This document shows positions 42,301 through 50,311 of a DNA stretch of 64,000 nt, one piece after another; the stretch's first letter is position 1; each line of letters starts with the position of its first letter. Source of the stretch: Allosphingosinicella indica. Lineage in GTDB: Bacteria; Pseudomonadota; Alphaproteobacteria; Sphingomonadales; Sphingomonadaceae. The notes beneath the pieces are model-generated. The model made no database searches. It worked only from the letters and a program-made list of their open reading frames with translations, and was not told the origin of the DNA. Where the stretch lies: NCBI RefSeq assembly GCF_900177405.1, contig NZ_LT840185.1, positions 1,603,501 through 1,667,500 on the forward strand, read 5' to 3'. The translations under genes and the position numbers were made by a program.

Positions 42301-42369
42301 GTGGCTTAACCCCGTCGGCGGGCCACGCCGTCCCAACGCGGCGCGTGCTCTCTGTGAGGAGAGTTATTG
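42301..42369 (+). promoter_or_regulatory. Candidate serC leader with sequestered ribosome-binding site
   Basis: CGCCG at 42326-42330 can pair with CGGCG either upstream (42316-42320) or downstream (42339-42343), two exclusive folds. CTCTC (42348-42352) pairs with GAGAG (42359-42363), hiding the GAGGAG ribosome-binding site of serC. TTGACT at 42285-42290 may be the -35 box. A serC leader motif is known in alphaproteobacteria; membership is inferred. Confidence 0.5.
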
Positions 42370-43566
42370 ATGACGAATGATTCTACCGGCGGCGCCGGCG
42401 TGCTCGACGCGCCCGCCCGGCCTACCGCCAAGCCTTCCGACAAGCCCCGCCGCCCGCATTTCTCGTCGGGCCCGTGCGCCAAGCCGCCGGGCTGGGGTCC
42501 CGAACATCTCGCCACCGGTTCGCTCGGCCGCTCGCATCGCTCGAAGATCGGCAAGGCGCGGCTTCATCATGCGATCGATCTGACGCGCAAGCTGCTTCGC
42601 GTGCCCGATACCCACCGCATCGGCATCGTCCCCGGCTCCGACACCGGCGCGGTCGAGATGGCGATGTGGACCATGCTCGGCGCGCGGCCCGTGACGATGC
42701 TCGCCTGGGAGAGCTTCGGCGAAGGCTGGGTCACCGATGCGGTGAAGCAGCTCCGCCTCGACGCGAAGGTGATGACGGCGCCTTACGGCGCGCTCCCCGA
42801 TCTCGGCGCGGTCGATCCCGGGCACGACGTGGTATTCACCTGGAACGGCACCACTTCGGGGGTCCGCGTGCCGGACGGCGGCTGGATCGGCGATGCGCGG
42901 GAGGGTCTCACGATCTGCGACGCGACCTCGGCGGCGTTCGCGATGGAGCTGCAGTGGGACAAGCTCGATGTGACCACCTTCTCGTGGCAGAAGGTGATGG
43001 GCGGGGAGGGCGCGCACGGCATCCTGATCCTCGGCCCGCGCGCGGTGGAACGGCTTGAGACCTACACGCCCGCCTGGCCGCTGCCCAAGCTCTTCCGCCT
43101 CACCAAAGGCGGCAAGCTCAACGAGGGCATCTTCCAGGGCGAGACGATCAACACGCCGTCGATGCTGGCGGTCGAGGATTATATCTTCGCGCTCGAATGG
43201 GCGCAGGGCTTGGGCGGGCTGCCGGCGCTGATCGGTCGGTGCGAGGCCAATGCCCGCGCGCTCGACGCCTGGGTGGAGCGCACGCCGTGGATCGCGCATC
43301 TCGCCGCCGATCCCGCGACGCGCAGCACGACGAGCGTCTGCCTCGCCTTCGCAGCCGCGGCAGGGCTGGACGATGCGGCCGCCGCTGCGCTGGTCAAGGC
43401 GATGGCGTCGCTGCTGGAGAATGAAGGCGCCGCCTTCGACATCGCCAGCTATCGGGACGCGCCGCCGGGACTGCGCATCTGGTGCGGCGCGACGGTCGAG
43501 ACGGCCGACATCGAGGCGCTCGGCCCCTGGCTCGACTGGGCCTACGCCACCGCGCGGGCTGCTTGA
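42370..43566 (+). CDS. serC: Phosphoserine aminotransferase
   Basis: 398 residues. It is a PLP enzyme making 3-phosphoserine from 3-phosphohydroxypyruvate and Glu. It belongs to the longer alphaproteobacterial class: [44 protein letters not shown] and [16 protein letters not shown] with the PLP Lys at about 208. The ATG at 42370 has GAGGAG upstream in a hairpin; a TTG one codon earlier is unlikely. serA follows after about 100 bp containing a palindromic repeat, so the pair probably forms a serine operon. Confidence 0.95.
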   Translation: MTNDSTGGAGVLDAPARPTAKPSDKPRRPHFSSGPCAKPPGWGPEHLATGSLGRSHRSKIGKARLHHAIDLTRKLLRVPDTHRIGIVPGSDTGAVEMAMWTMLGARPVTMLAWESFGEGWVTDAVKQLRLDAKVMTAPYGALPDLGAVDPGHDVVFTWNGTTSGVRVPDGGWIGDAREGLTICDATSAAFAMELQWDKLDVTTFSWQKVMGGEGAHGILILGPRAVERLETYTPAWPLPKLFRLTKGGKLNEGIFQGETINTPSMLAVEDYIFALEWAQGLGGLPALIGRCEANARALDAWVERTPWIAHLAADPATRSTTSVCLAFAAAAGLDDAAAAALVKAMASLLENEGAAFDIASYRDAPPGLRIWCGATVETADIEALGPWLDWAYATARAA

Positions 43567-43568
43567 AC

Positions 43569-43655
43569 TGTCACTCCCGCGAACGCGGGAGCCCAGTCCG
43601 CTTCCCCGACCCGCCCCCTCTCCCAAACTGGGTTCCCGCTTTCGCGGGAATGACA
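43569..43655. repeat. REPIN-like paired-hairpin element, family B copy 2
   Basis: GTCA, then the hairpin CTCCCGCGAACGCGGGAG, then CCCAGT...AACTGGG, then the hairpin TTCCCGCTTTCGCGGGAA, then TGAC. It has the same plan as the element at 36076-36145. It sits inside the serC-serA operon and reaches to about 15 bases before the serA start. Confidence 0.75.
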
Positions 43656-43672
43656 AGATGAAAGACATTCCC

Positions 43673-45250
43673 ATGCCCAAAGTGCTGATTTCCGACCAGA
43701 TGGATCCCAAGGCCGCTGAGATCTTCCGGGAGCGGGGGCTGGAGGTGGACGAGCGGCCCGGCCTTTCGAAGGACGAGCTGAAGGCGATCATCGGCGGCTA
43801 TGACGGGCTCGCCATCCGCTCCGCCACCAAGGTGACCGCGGACGTGCTGGAGGCCGCGCCCAACCTCAAGGTCGTCGGCCGCGCCGGGATCGGGGTCGAC
43901 AATGTCGATATTCCCGCCGCCTCGGCGAAGGGCGTGGTCGTGATGAACACGCCGTTCGGCAATTCGATCACCACCGCCGAACATGCCATCGCGCTGATGT
44001 TCGCGCTCGCCCGCCAGCTTCCCGAGGCCGACGTTTCGACGCAGGCGGGCAAGTGGGAGAAGAACCGCTTCATGGGCGTCGAGCTCACCGCGAAGACGCT
44101 GGGACTGATCGGGGCGGGCAATATCGGATCGATCGTCGCCGACCGTGCGCTGGGCCTCCGCATGCGGGTGATCGCCTATGACCCCTTCCTGACGCCCGAG
44201 CGCGCGCTGCAGCTCGGCATCGAGAAGGTCGAGCTCGACGATCTCCTCGCCCGCGCCGACTTCATCACGCTGCACACGCCGCTGACCGATCAGACGCGTG
44301 GCATCCTCTCCGCCGAAAATCTCGCCAAGACCAAGAAGGGCGTGCGCATCATCAACTGCGCGCGCGGCGGGCTGATCGACGAGGCGGCGTTGAAGGCCGC
44401 GCTCGACAGCGGCCATGTCGCGGGAGCGGCGCTCGACGTTTTCGTCGAGGAGCCGGCGAAGCAAAGCGCTTTGTTCGGCACGCCGGGCTTCGTCGCGACG
44501 CCGCACCTCGGCGCCTCCACCACCGAGGCGCAGGTCAATGTCGCGATCCAGGTCGCCGAGCAGATCGCCGATTTCCTGACCACGGGCGGGGTCACCAACG
44601 CGCTCAACGTGCCGAGCCTTTCGGCCGAGGAGGCGCCGAAGCTCCGCCCCTACATGCAGCTCGCCGAGAAGCTCGGATCGCTCGTCGGCCAGCTCGAGGG
44701 CCAGCGGATGACCGGGGTGGCGATCGAGGTGGAGGGCGCGGCGGCGAGCCTCAACCAGAAGCCGATCACCGCTGCGGTCCTCGCCGGGCTGATGCAGGTC
44801 TATTCGGACACGGTGAACATGGTGAACGCGCCGTTCCTGGCGAAGGAGCGCGGGCTCGACGTGCGCGAAGTGCGGCACGACCGCGAGGGCGATTACCACA
44901 CCTTGCTGCGCGTAACAGTAACGACGCCGGAGGGGCAGAAGTCGGTGGCAGGCACGCTCTTCGCCAACACCGCGCCGCGCCTCGTCGAGATATTCGGCAT
45001 CAAGGTGGAGGCCGAGCTCGACGGCGAGATGATCTACATTGTCAACGAGGATGCGCCCGGCTTTATCGGCCGGCTGGGCACGGCGCTCGGCGAGGCGGGG
45101 GTCAACATCGGTACGTTCAACCTCGGCCGGCACACCGCGGGCGGCGAGGCGGTCGCGCTGGTGTCGGTCGACAGCCACATCGATGGCGCGACGGTGGCGG
45201 CGCTCAAGGCCTTGCCGGGCGTTAAGCGGGTGAAGCCGCTGCGGTTCTAG
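43673..45250 (+). CDS. serA: D-3-phosphoglycerate dehydrogenase
   Basis: 525 residues, the long form of the enzyme that starts serine synthesis by oxidising 3-phosphoglycerate. The substrate domain begins MPKVLISDQMDPKAAEIFRE. The NAD domain has LGLIGAGNIGSIVADRALGL near 143. Catalytic Arg (INCARGGLIDE) and His (ATPHLGASTTEAQ) are present. An intervening allosteric domain and a C-terminal ACT domain (IYIVNEDAPGFIGRLGTALG) complete it; in relatives serine inhibits through such domains. ATG 43658 is an alternative start five codons upstream, next to the repeat. Confidence 0.95.
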   Translation: MPKVLISDQMDPKAAEIFRERGLEVDERPGLSKDELKAIIGGYDGLAIRSATKVTADVLEAAPNLKVVGRAGIGVDNVDIPAASAKGVVVMNTPFGNSITTAEHAIALMFALARQLPEADVSTQAGKWEKNRFMGVELTAKTLGLIGAGNIGSIVADRALGLRMRVIAYDPFLTPERALQLGIEKVELDDLLARADFITLHTPLTDQTRGILSAENLAKTKKGVRIINCARGGLIDEAALKAALDSGHVAGAALDVFVEEPAKQSALFGTPGFVATPHLGASTTEAQVNVAIQVAEQIADFLTTGGVTNALNVPSLSAEEAPKLRPYMQLAEKLGSLVGQLEGQRMTGVAIEVEGAAASLNQKPITAAVLAGLMQVYSDTVNMVNAPFLAKERGLDVREVRHDREGDYHTLLRVTVTTPEGQKSVAGTLFANTAPRLVEIFGIKVEAELDGEMIYIVNEDAPGFIGRLGTALGEAGVNIGTFNLGRHTAGGEAVALVSVDSHIDGATVAALKALPGVKRVKPLRF

Positions 45251-45409
45251 GAGCGCGGATCGGGCGTCGCGGGGCGCGAATGTTCCCAATGTTCGCACTG
45301 GCCATAAGGGTGGCCACACCCGTTCGCGCGGGCAGAGGACGGGCAGACGATGGGAAGGAGCCGAACAGCCCGGTCATCGCAGAAAGCGGCGATGTAGGAC
45401 ATCGGTCAT

Positions 45410-45493
45410 GGGGTGGGGGTGGGGGTGGAGATCTTTGCGCCTCCCTCGGAGACGCCACCCCACCCCAAACCCCTTCCCATCAAGGGGAGGGGG
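45410..45493. repeat. Palindromic element family D copy between serA and cytochrome c
   Basis: A G-rich left part (GGGGTGGGGGTGGGGGTGG) is matched by CCACCCCACCCC. The element ends in the C/G hairpin CCCTTCCC-ATCAA-GGGGAGGG, which has the same loop as the element at 13.3 kb. The rest of the 266-bp gap holds a short inverted repeat TGGCCATAAGGGTGGCCA (45299-45316) and no gene. Confidence 0.6.
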
Positions 45494-45516
45494 TTAAAGA
45501 ACGTCTGGGCTAACCC

Positions 45517-46221
45517 CTACTGCTGCTTTTCCTGCGCGGCACGGCCGGTGACGGCGGGGGCGCCGTCGCCGCCGATATTGCCTTCGGGCTGCGCGGCTGC
45601 GGCCGCTTCGTTCACTTCCGGCTGATCGGGCGCCTTGCCGGCGGCGGCGTTCGCGTCGCCGTTCTCGGCAGCGACTTCGGCCGGCGTGTCGGCGGCAGGC
45701 GGCGGCGGGACGGGGAGACCGCCGCCCTGCTGGTTGAGGAACATCATCACCGCGGCGCGATCCTCCGGCTTGGAGAGGCCAGCGAAGGTCATCTTGGTGC
45801 CGGGCGCGAAGGTGCGCGGGCTCTTCAGCCACGCGTTCATATTGTCCCAGTCCCAATTGCCGCCATGCGACTTCAGCGCATCCGAATACGCGAAGCCGGG
45901 GACGTGGGCGATCTTCTGACCCATGTTGGCCCAGAGGTTCGGGCCGAGGCCGTTGGGGCCGCCCTGGCTGTCGGTGTGGCAGGCGGCGCACTTCTTGAAG
46001 ACCTGCGCACCCTGCTCGGCAGTGGCGGAGGCGAGATAGAAAGCGATCGGCTTTTCGGCCTCGGCGCCCGCTTCGCCTTCGCGCTCCACGCCCTCGATGG
46101 GATAGCCCATCTTTTCGGGCCGTTCGCCGCGAAACACTTCGCCGGTTACGATCGATGCACCCAGCGCGACGATCCCCGCGCCAAGCACCCACCCCGCAAT
46201 CGTGTTGAACCGATCGTCCAT
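45517..46221 (-). CDS. Membrane-anchored class I cytochrome c (CycM-like)
   Basis: 234 residues. An uncleaved N-terminal membrane anchor (about 7-27) is followed by a cytochrome c domain with the haem motif CAACH (Cys78, Cys81, His82) and axial Met144 in APGTKMTFAGL. A long Ala/Pro/Gly/Asn-rich tail (about 165-234) is probably disordered. It most resembles alphaproteobacterial CycM/cytochrome c552 proteins, which pass electrons from the bc1 complex to cytochrome oxidase at the periplasmic face. It is monocistronic, near serA on the opposite strand. Confidence 0.88.
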   Translation of the reverse strand: MDDRFNTIAGWVLGAGIVALGASIVTGEVFRGERPEKMGYPIEGVEREGEAGAEAEKPIAFYLASATAEQGAQVFKKCAACHTDSQGGPNGLGPNLWANMGQKIAHVPGFAYSDALKSHGGNWDWDNMNAWLKSPRTFAPGTKMTFAGLSKPEDRAAVMMFLNQQGGGLPVPPPPAADTPAEVAAENGDANAAAGKAPDQPEVNEAAAAAQPEGNIGGDGAPAVTGRAAQEKQQ

Positions 46222-46293
46222 GTCGCTTTCCGAGCCTTTCGAAGACGCGCGTCCGCCGAGCGCGGGCGGCGCGCGAATGATCCCTGGCGCCCT

Positions 46294-47178
46294 TTAAGCG
46301 GCGGGAGCCGCCGGGGCAAGCTGCGGTTGACCACTATCCAGCCAGGCACGCAGCAAGGTGTGGGCGATGGCGTAAGGCGGCGGCGCCTGAAAGCGGGCAT
46401 CGGGCGTGCGATCGAGTGCCGCGCGGACCTCGGCGCGGTCCACCCACATCGCATCGGCAAGCTCGGTGGCGTCGAGCGTGATCGCATCGCTCGGCGAATC
46501 GGCGATGCAGGCGATCATCAGCGATCCGGGGAAGGGCCAGGGCTGGCTCGCGACGTAGCGGACGTTGGCGACGGCGATGCCCGCTTCTTCGGCAAGCTCG
46601 CGCGCGACGGCCTCCTCGATCGATTCGCCGGGCTCGACGAAGCCGGCGAGCGCCGAATATCGGCGCGGCGGATAATGAAGGCCGCGGCCGACGAGCACGC
46701 GGCCGTCATGCTCGGCGAGCATGATGACGACGGGATCGACGCGGGGGAAATGCTCGGCGCCGCAGCCTTCGCAGCGGCGGCCCCAGCCGGCGCGGAACGG
46801 CGCCGTCGCGGAGCCGCAGATGCCGCAATAGCCGTGGCGGTTGTGCCATTCGATGAGGCTGCGCGCGCCGCCCCACAGCGCCGCCTCGTCCGCCGCCATC
46901 GCATCGAGAATGGCGAAAACGCTCCACGCGGTGCGGCCGAGCTCGATCCGCGGCATCGGCGCGAAGAGCGGCGTGCCGTCGCTGAGCCCCAGGAAGATGT
47001 GCTGATCGTGGCCGCCGAGCGGCTCCCATTCGAGGCGCCCCGACGGATCGAGCACCGGATCGACGCCGGCGAGCCGCAGGATGAGCGCAGCCGGATCGGC
47101 GGCGAGCGCGGCGATCCGCTCGGGATCGTGGCGGAGATTGTCGGCGCGGTCGATGCCGGCGCCGGTGAAGCCGATCAT
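46294..47178 (-). CDS. nudC: NAD(+)/NADH pyrophosphatase NudC
   Basis: 294 residues. Zinc ribbon CGICG...CEGCG (about 118-140) is followed by a complete Nudix box GFVEPGESIEEAVARELAEE plus AGI. The NudC-specific S-Q-P-W-P-F-P-x-S motif (SQPWPFPGSLMIA) is present. The family cleaves NAD(H) to NMN and AMP and removes NAD caps from RNA 5' ends. Its ATG overlaps the mutY stop (ATGA), so it is the second gene of a coupled pair for nucleotide and DNA repair. Confidence 0.94.
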   Translation of the reverse strand: MIGFTGAGIDRADNLRHDPERIAALAADPAALILRLAGVDPVLDPSGRLEWEPLGGHDQHIFLGLSDGTPLFAPMPRIELGRTAWSVFAILDAMAADEAALWGGARSLIEWHNRHGYCGICGSATAPFRAGWGRRCEGCGAEHFPRVDPVVIMLAEHDGRVLVGRGLHYPPRRYSALAGFVEPGESIEEAVARELAEEAGIAVANVRYVASQPWPFPGSLMIACIADSPSDAITLDATELADAMWVDRAEVRAALDRTPDARFQAPPPYAIAHTLLRAWLDSGQPQLAPAAPAA

Positions 47179-48224
47179 GCCGCGCCTTTCCAGCGTTGTT
47201 CGCGCCAGGCGAGGCCGCGCGCGGCGAGCTTGGCGAAGAGGGTGGGGAGACCCGCCTCGGCGATGCGATCGGCGGGCCACCAGATGCCATCCACAGGGGC
47301 ATCGCGGACCTCGGCGCAGCGCAGGGTCAGCGCCAGCGTGAAATGGGTGAAGCCGTGCTCGATCGCGCCGCCCTCTTCCCAGCGCGCATCGATCGGCGCG
47401 CCGGACAAGGGCGGCGGCGCCTCGGTCCATTGGCCGGTCGGCAGCGCGAGCATCCCGCCGAGCAGGCCCTTGGCGGGCCTGCGGACGAGCAGCACCTGGC
47501 CGCGATACTCGACCCAATAAGCATCGCCGTGGCGGTGCGGGCGCGCCGCGCGCGGCGCCTTGACCGGAAAGGCTTCGGGATCGCCGCGGCGCCGGGCGGT
47601 GCAGATGTCGCTCAGCGGGCAGATCGCGCAGGCGGGATTGCGCGGGGTGCAGATCGTCGCGCCCAGGTCCATCATCGCCTGCGCGAAATCACCGGCGCGG
47701 TCGTCGGGGGTGATGGTATCGGTGCGCGCGCGGATCTCGGGCCGCGCGGCGGCGAGCGGCGTTTCGATCGCGAACAGCCGGGTGACGACGCGCTCGACAT
47801 TGGCGTCGACCACCACGGCGCGACGGCCGAAGGCGATCGTGGCGATCGCGGCGGCGGTATAGGCGCCGATGCCGGGAAGTGCGCGCAGCCCCTCCTCAGT
47901 GTCGGGGAAGATGCCGTCATGCTCCTCGGCCACCGCGCGGGCGCAGGCGACGAGGTTGCGGGCGCGGGCATAATAACCGAGCCCTGCCCAGGCGGCCATG
48001 ACTTCGCCCTCGTCCGCTTCCGCGAGCGCGTCGACGGTCGGCCAGCGCTCGGTGAAGCGCGCGAAATAGCTGCGCACCGCGGCGACCGTGGTCTGCTGAA
48101 GCATCACTTCGGACAGCCAGACGCGATAGGGATCGGGCGTTTCGCCGGGCTTGGCGCGCCACGGCAGATCGCGCGCATGCACATCGTACCAGCGCAAAAG
48201 TTCGGGCCAGGCATCGACGGGCAT
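47175..48224 (-). CDS. mutY: A/G-specific adenine DNA glycosylase MutY
   Basis: 349 residues from ATG 48224. It removes A mispaired with 8-oxo-G. The catalytic segment is WLSEVMLQQTTVAAVRSYF (Glu in E-V-M-L-Q-Q-T). The helix-hairpin-helix is LPGIGAYTAAAIATIAFGRR. The [4Fe-4S] ligands show C-x6-C-x2-C-x5-C spacing (CTPRNPACAICPLSDIC). The C-terminal Nudix-like domain recognises 8-oxo-G. It is divergent from the DUF721 gene with a 26-bp gap and coupled to nudC. Confidence 0.96.
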   Translation of the reverse strand: MPVDAWPELLRWYDVHARDLPWRAKPGETPDPYRVWLSEVMLQQTTVAAVRSYFARFTERWPTVDALAEADEGEVMAAWAGLGYYARARNLVACARAVAEEHDGIFPDTEEGLRALPGIGAYTAAAIATIAFGRRAVVVDANVERVVTRLFAIETPLAAARPEIRARTDTITPDDRAGDFAQAMMDLGATICTPRNPACAICPLSDICTARRRGDPEAFPVKAPRAARPHRHGDAYWVEYRGQVLLVRRPAKGLLGGMLALPTGQWTEAPPPLSGAPIDARWEEGGAIEHGFTHFTLALTLRCAEVRDAPVDGIWWPADRIAEAGLPTLFAKLAARGLAWREQRWKGAA

Positions 48225-48250
48225 GGGGCGCCTATGCCATGCTCGGCGGG

Positions 48251-48820
48251 ATGGCGAAATCATTTGGCGCGAAGGGCAGGAAAAAGCCCGAAGAGGCTCC
48301 GCGGGCGATGCGTCCGCGGGCGGTGTCGGAGATGCTGCCCGACGTTGGCCGTGCCGCTTTCCGCCGTTTCGGCTTCGTCCAGTCGTCGATCGTCAGCCGC
48401 TGGCGCGAGATCGTCGGCGAGCGTTACGCCGCCGTCTCGGCGCCCGAATCGATCCGCTTTCCCTATGGCAAGAAGTCGGACGGGGTGCTGACGCTGGTAG
48501 TGGAAGGCGCGCACGCGCCGATGATGCAGCATGTCGCCCCGGCGATCATCGACCGGGTCAACCGCTTCTTCGGCTATCCGGCAGTGGCGCGCGTCGCCTT
48601 CCGCCAGGGGCTGGTGCGGGTGGCGCGCGAGCAGGCGAAGCGGATGCCGGCGCCGGCCGCGCCGCTGCCGCGTGAACTGGGCGAGAGCCTGCGCGAGGTC
48701 GCCGATCCGGAGCTGCGCGCCTGCCTCGAATCGCTTGCGCGCGGGCTCGCGGCGGGCGATGCACCAAGCCATTCTCCGGGCGTGGCCTCCATACCCGTCC
48801 TCGGCAAGCTAAAGGGATAA
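48251..48820 (+). CDS. DUF721/DciA-domain protein
   Basis: 189 residues from ATG 48251 (48239 is an in-frame alternative). A basic N-terminus (AKSFGAKGRKKP) and the DUF721 domain (about 20-125) are visible. The domain has IVSRWREIVGERYAAVSAPE and GVLTLVVEGAHAPMMQHVAP, with the buried hydrophobic plus W-x-x-I-V-G pattern. This domain is now named DciA, a replicative-helicase operator in bacteria lacking DnaC. The C-terminal half (130-189) is charged and low-complexity. It is just upstream of the two DsbA-like genes and smc. Confidence 0.78.
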   Translation: MAKSFGAKGRKKPEEAPRAMRPRAVSEMLPDVGRAAFRRFGFVQSSIVSRWREIVGERYAAVSAPESIRFPYGKKSDGVLTLVVEGAHAPMMQHVAPAIIDRVNRFFGYPAVARVAFRQGLVRVAREQAKRMPAPAAPLPRELGESLREVADPELRACLESLARGLAAGDAPSHSPGVASIPVLGKLKG

Positions 48821-48823
48821 GGA

Positions 48824-49576
48824 ATGAAAGCTCTGATCCAGACCGGCGCGCTGTCGCTGGCGATGCTCCTGGCCGGCTGCGGCGACAACAAGACGGCGGA
48901 CGGCAACAGCAGCACCGCGGCCACTGCCCCGGTCGGCGAGGCGATCCCGGCGCCCAACGGCGGCGACTGGACGACCACCGTCTCCGCGACGCCCGAAGGC
49001 GGCTTCATCATGGGCAATCCGAATGCGCCGGTGAAGGTCGTCGAATATGCCTCGATGACCTGCCCGCACTGCCGCGATTTCTCCGCGACCGGCACGCCGC
49101 AGCTCGTAGAGAAATATGTGAAGACGGGCCAGGTCAGCTACGAATTCCGCAACTTCCTGCTGAACGCGATCGACATGTCGGCATCGCTGCTCGCGCGGTG
49201 CGGCGGGGCGACGCCCTTCTTCAAGCTCACCGAGCAGATGTACCAGACGCAGGACCAGTGGGTCGGCAAGCTGCAGACGCTCTCGCCCGATCAGCAGAAG
49301 GCGTTCGAGGGCATGGCGCCCAACCAGGTGACCGGCGCGATCGCCGACGCCGCGGGGCTCATCGATTTCGTCCGCGTCCGCGGCATTCCGGAGGAGAAGG
49401 CGCGCCAGTGCCTCGCCAACCAGAGCGAGATCGACAAGCTGGTCGAGCTCGGCCAAAAGACGATGCAGCAGCATCCGGACTTCCCGGGCACACCCACCTT
49501 CCTCATCAACGGCGAGATGGCGCGCAACACCGGCACGTGGGAAGCGCTCGAGCCGCAGATCCGCGAGAAGCTGTGA
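48824..49576 (+). CDS. DsbA-family thiol-disulfide lipoprotein (CPHC)
   Basis: 250 residues. Lipobox LAMLLAGC (Cys19) is followed by a Ser/Thr-rich linker. The thioredoxin-fold DsbA domain begins at about 50, with active site CPHC (Cys80, Cys83) in EYASMTCPHCRDFS and the cis-Pro loop FPGTPTFLING. It is probably a membrane-anchored periplasmic thiol oxidase. AGGGATAAGG precedes the start, 3 bp after the DUF721 stop. The stop overlaps the ATG of a paralogue. Confidence 0.9.
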   Translation: MKALIQTGALSLAMLLAGCGDNKTADGNSSTAATAPVGEAIPAPNGGDWTTTVSATPEGGFIMGNPNAPVKVVEYASMTCPHCRDFSATGTPQLVEKYVKTGQVSYEFRNFLLNAIDMSASLLARCGGATPFFKLTEQMYQTQDQWVGKLQTLSPDQQKAFEGMAPNQVTGAIADAAGLIDFVRVRGIPEEKARQCLANQSEIDKLVELGQKTMQQHPDFPGTPTFLINGEMARNTGTWEALEPQIREKL

Positions 49577-50280
49577 TGATTACCCGCGCGATCGCCGCCG
49601 CGCTTGCCGTCGCCGCACTGGGGGCGGCGGCGTCGCTCCCCGCGCAGCCGGCGGGCAAGGCGGCGGCGCGCGACTGGACCCGTGCGGTCAGCGCGACGCC
49701 GGACGGCGGCTTTCGTGTCGGCAATCCGGCGGCGCCGATGAAGCTTGTCGAATACGGATCGCTGACCTGCGACCATTGCGCCCATTTCGCGCGTGACGGG
49801 ATGCCCAAGCTCCTCGCCGGGCCGGTGAAGAGCGGGCAATTGAGCTTCGAATTCCGCAATTTCGTGCGCGATCCCTACGATATGACCGCGGCGCTCTTGG
49901 CGCGCTGCGCCGGGCCGGGCGATTTCTTCGCGCTGACCGACGCTTTGTTCGATGCGCAGCGCGACTGGATCGCGCGCTATCAGGCGATGACGCCCGCGCA
50001 ATCGGCGGAGATGAACGCGCTGACGCAGGGGCAGAAGATCGACAAGCTCGCCGAGTTCGGCGGGCTCTATGCGATCGCTGCGCGCCACGGCGTTCCGGCT
50101 GCCAAGGCGAAGGCCTGCGTCACCGACGAGGCGGCGTTCAAGAAGCTTGCCGAGATGCGCAAGATCGCCGCCGAGCGCGACCAGTTGCAGGGCACGCCGC
50201 ATTTCCTGCTCAACGGCAAGCCGCTCGCTGTCCACGACTGGGCGGGGCTGGAGCCGCTGCTCAAGACGCCGGCCGGCTGA
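49576..50280 (+). CDS. DsbA-family thiol-disulfide protein (CDHC)
   Basis: 234 residues. A cleavable signal (AIAAALAVAALGAAASLPAQ) precedes a mature domain that parallels the upstream paralogue: SATPDGGFRVGNPAAPMKLV, then LTCDHCAHF with Cys65 and Cys68, and the cis-Pro loop LQGTPHFLLNG. The active-site dipeptide is Asp-His instead of Pro-His, which should lower oxidising power. ATG 49576 shares a base with the previous stop. It is probably a soluble periplasmic partner with different substrates. Confidence 0.88.
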   Translation: MITRAIAAALAVAALGAAASLPAQPAGKAAARDWTRAVSATPDGGFRVGNPAAPMKLVEYGSLTCDHCAHFARDGMPKLLAGPVKSGQLSFEFRNFVRDPYDMTAALLARCAGPGDFFALTDALFDAQRDWIARYQAMTPAQSAEMNALTQGQKIDKLAEFGGLYAIAARHGVPAAKAKACVTDEAAFKKLAEMRKIAAERDQLQGTPHFLLNGKPLAVHDWAGLEPLLKTPAG

Positions 50281-50311
50281 TCGCGGGGCCGCCGAGCGTG
50301 GGGGCGCTGCC

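Noticed and set aside
42281-42315. Full -35/-10 promoter for serC
   Set aside because: TTGACT is good, but no convincing -10 lies at 16-18 bases (TTAACC is at 15), so it is mentioned only as a possible -35.
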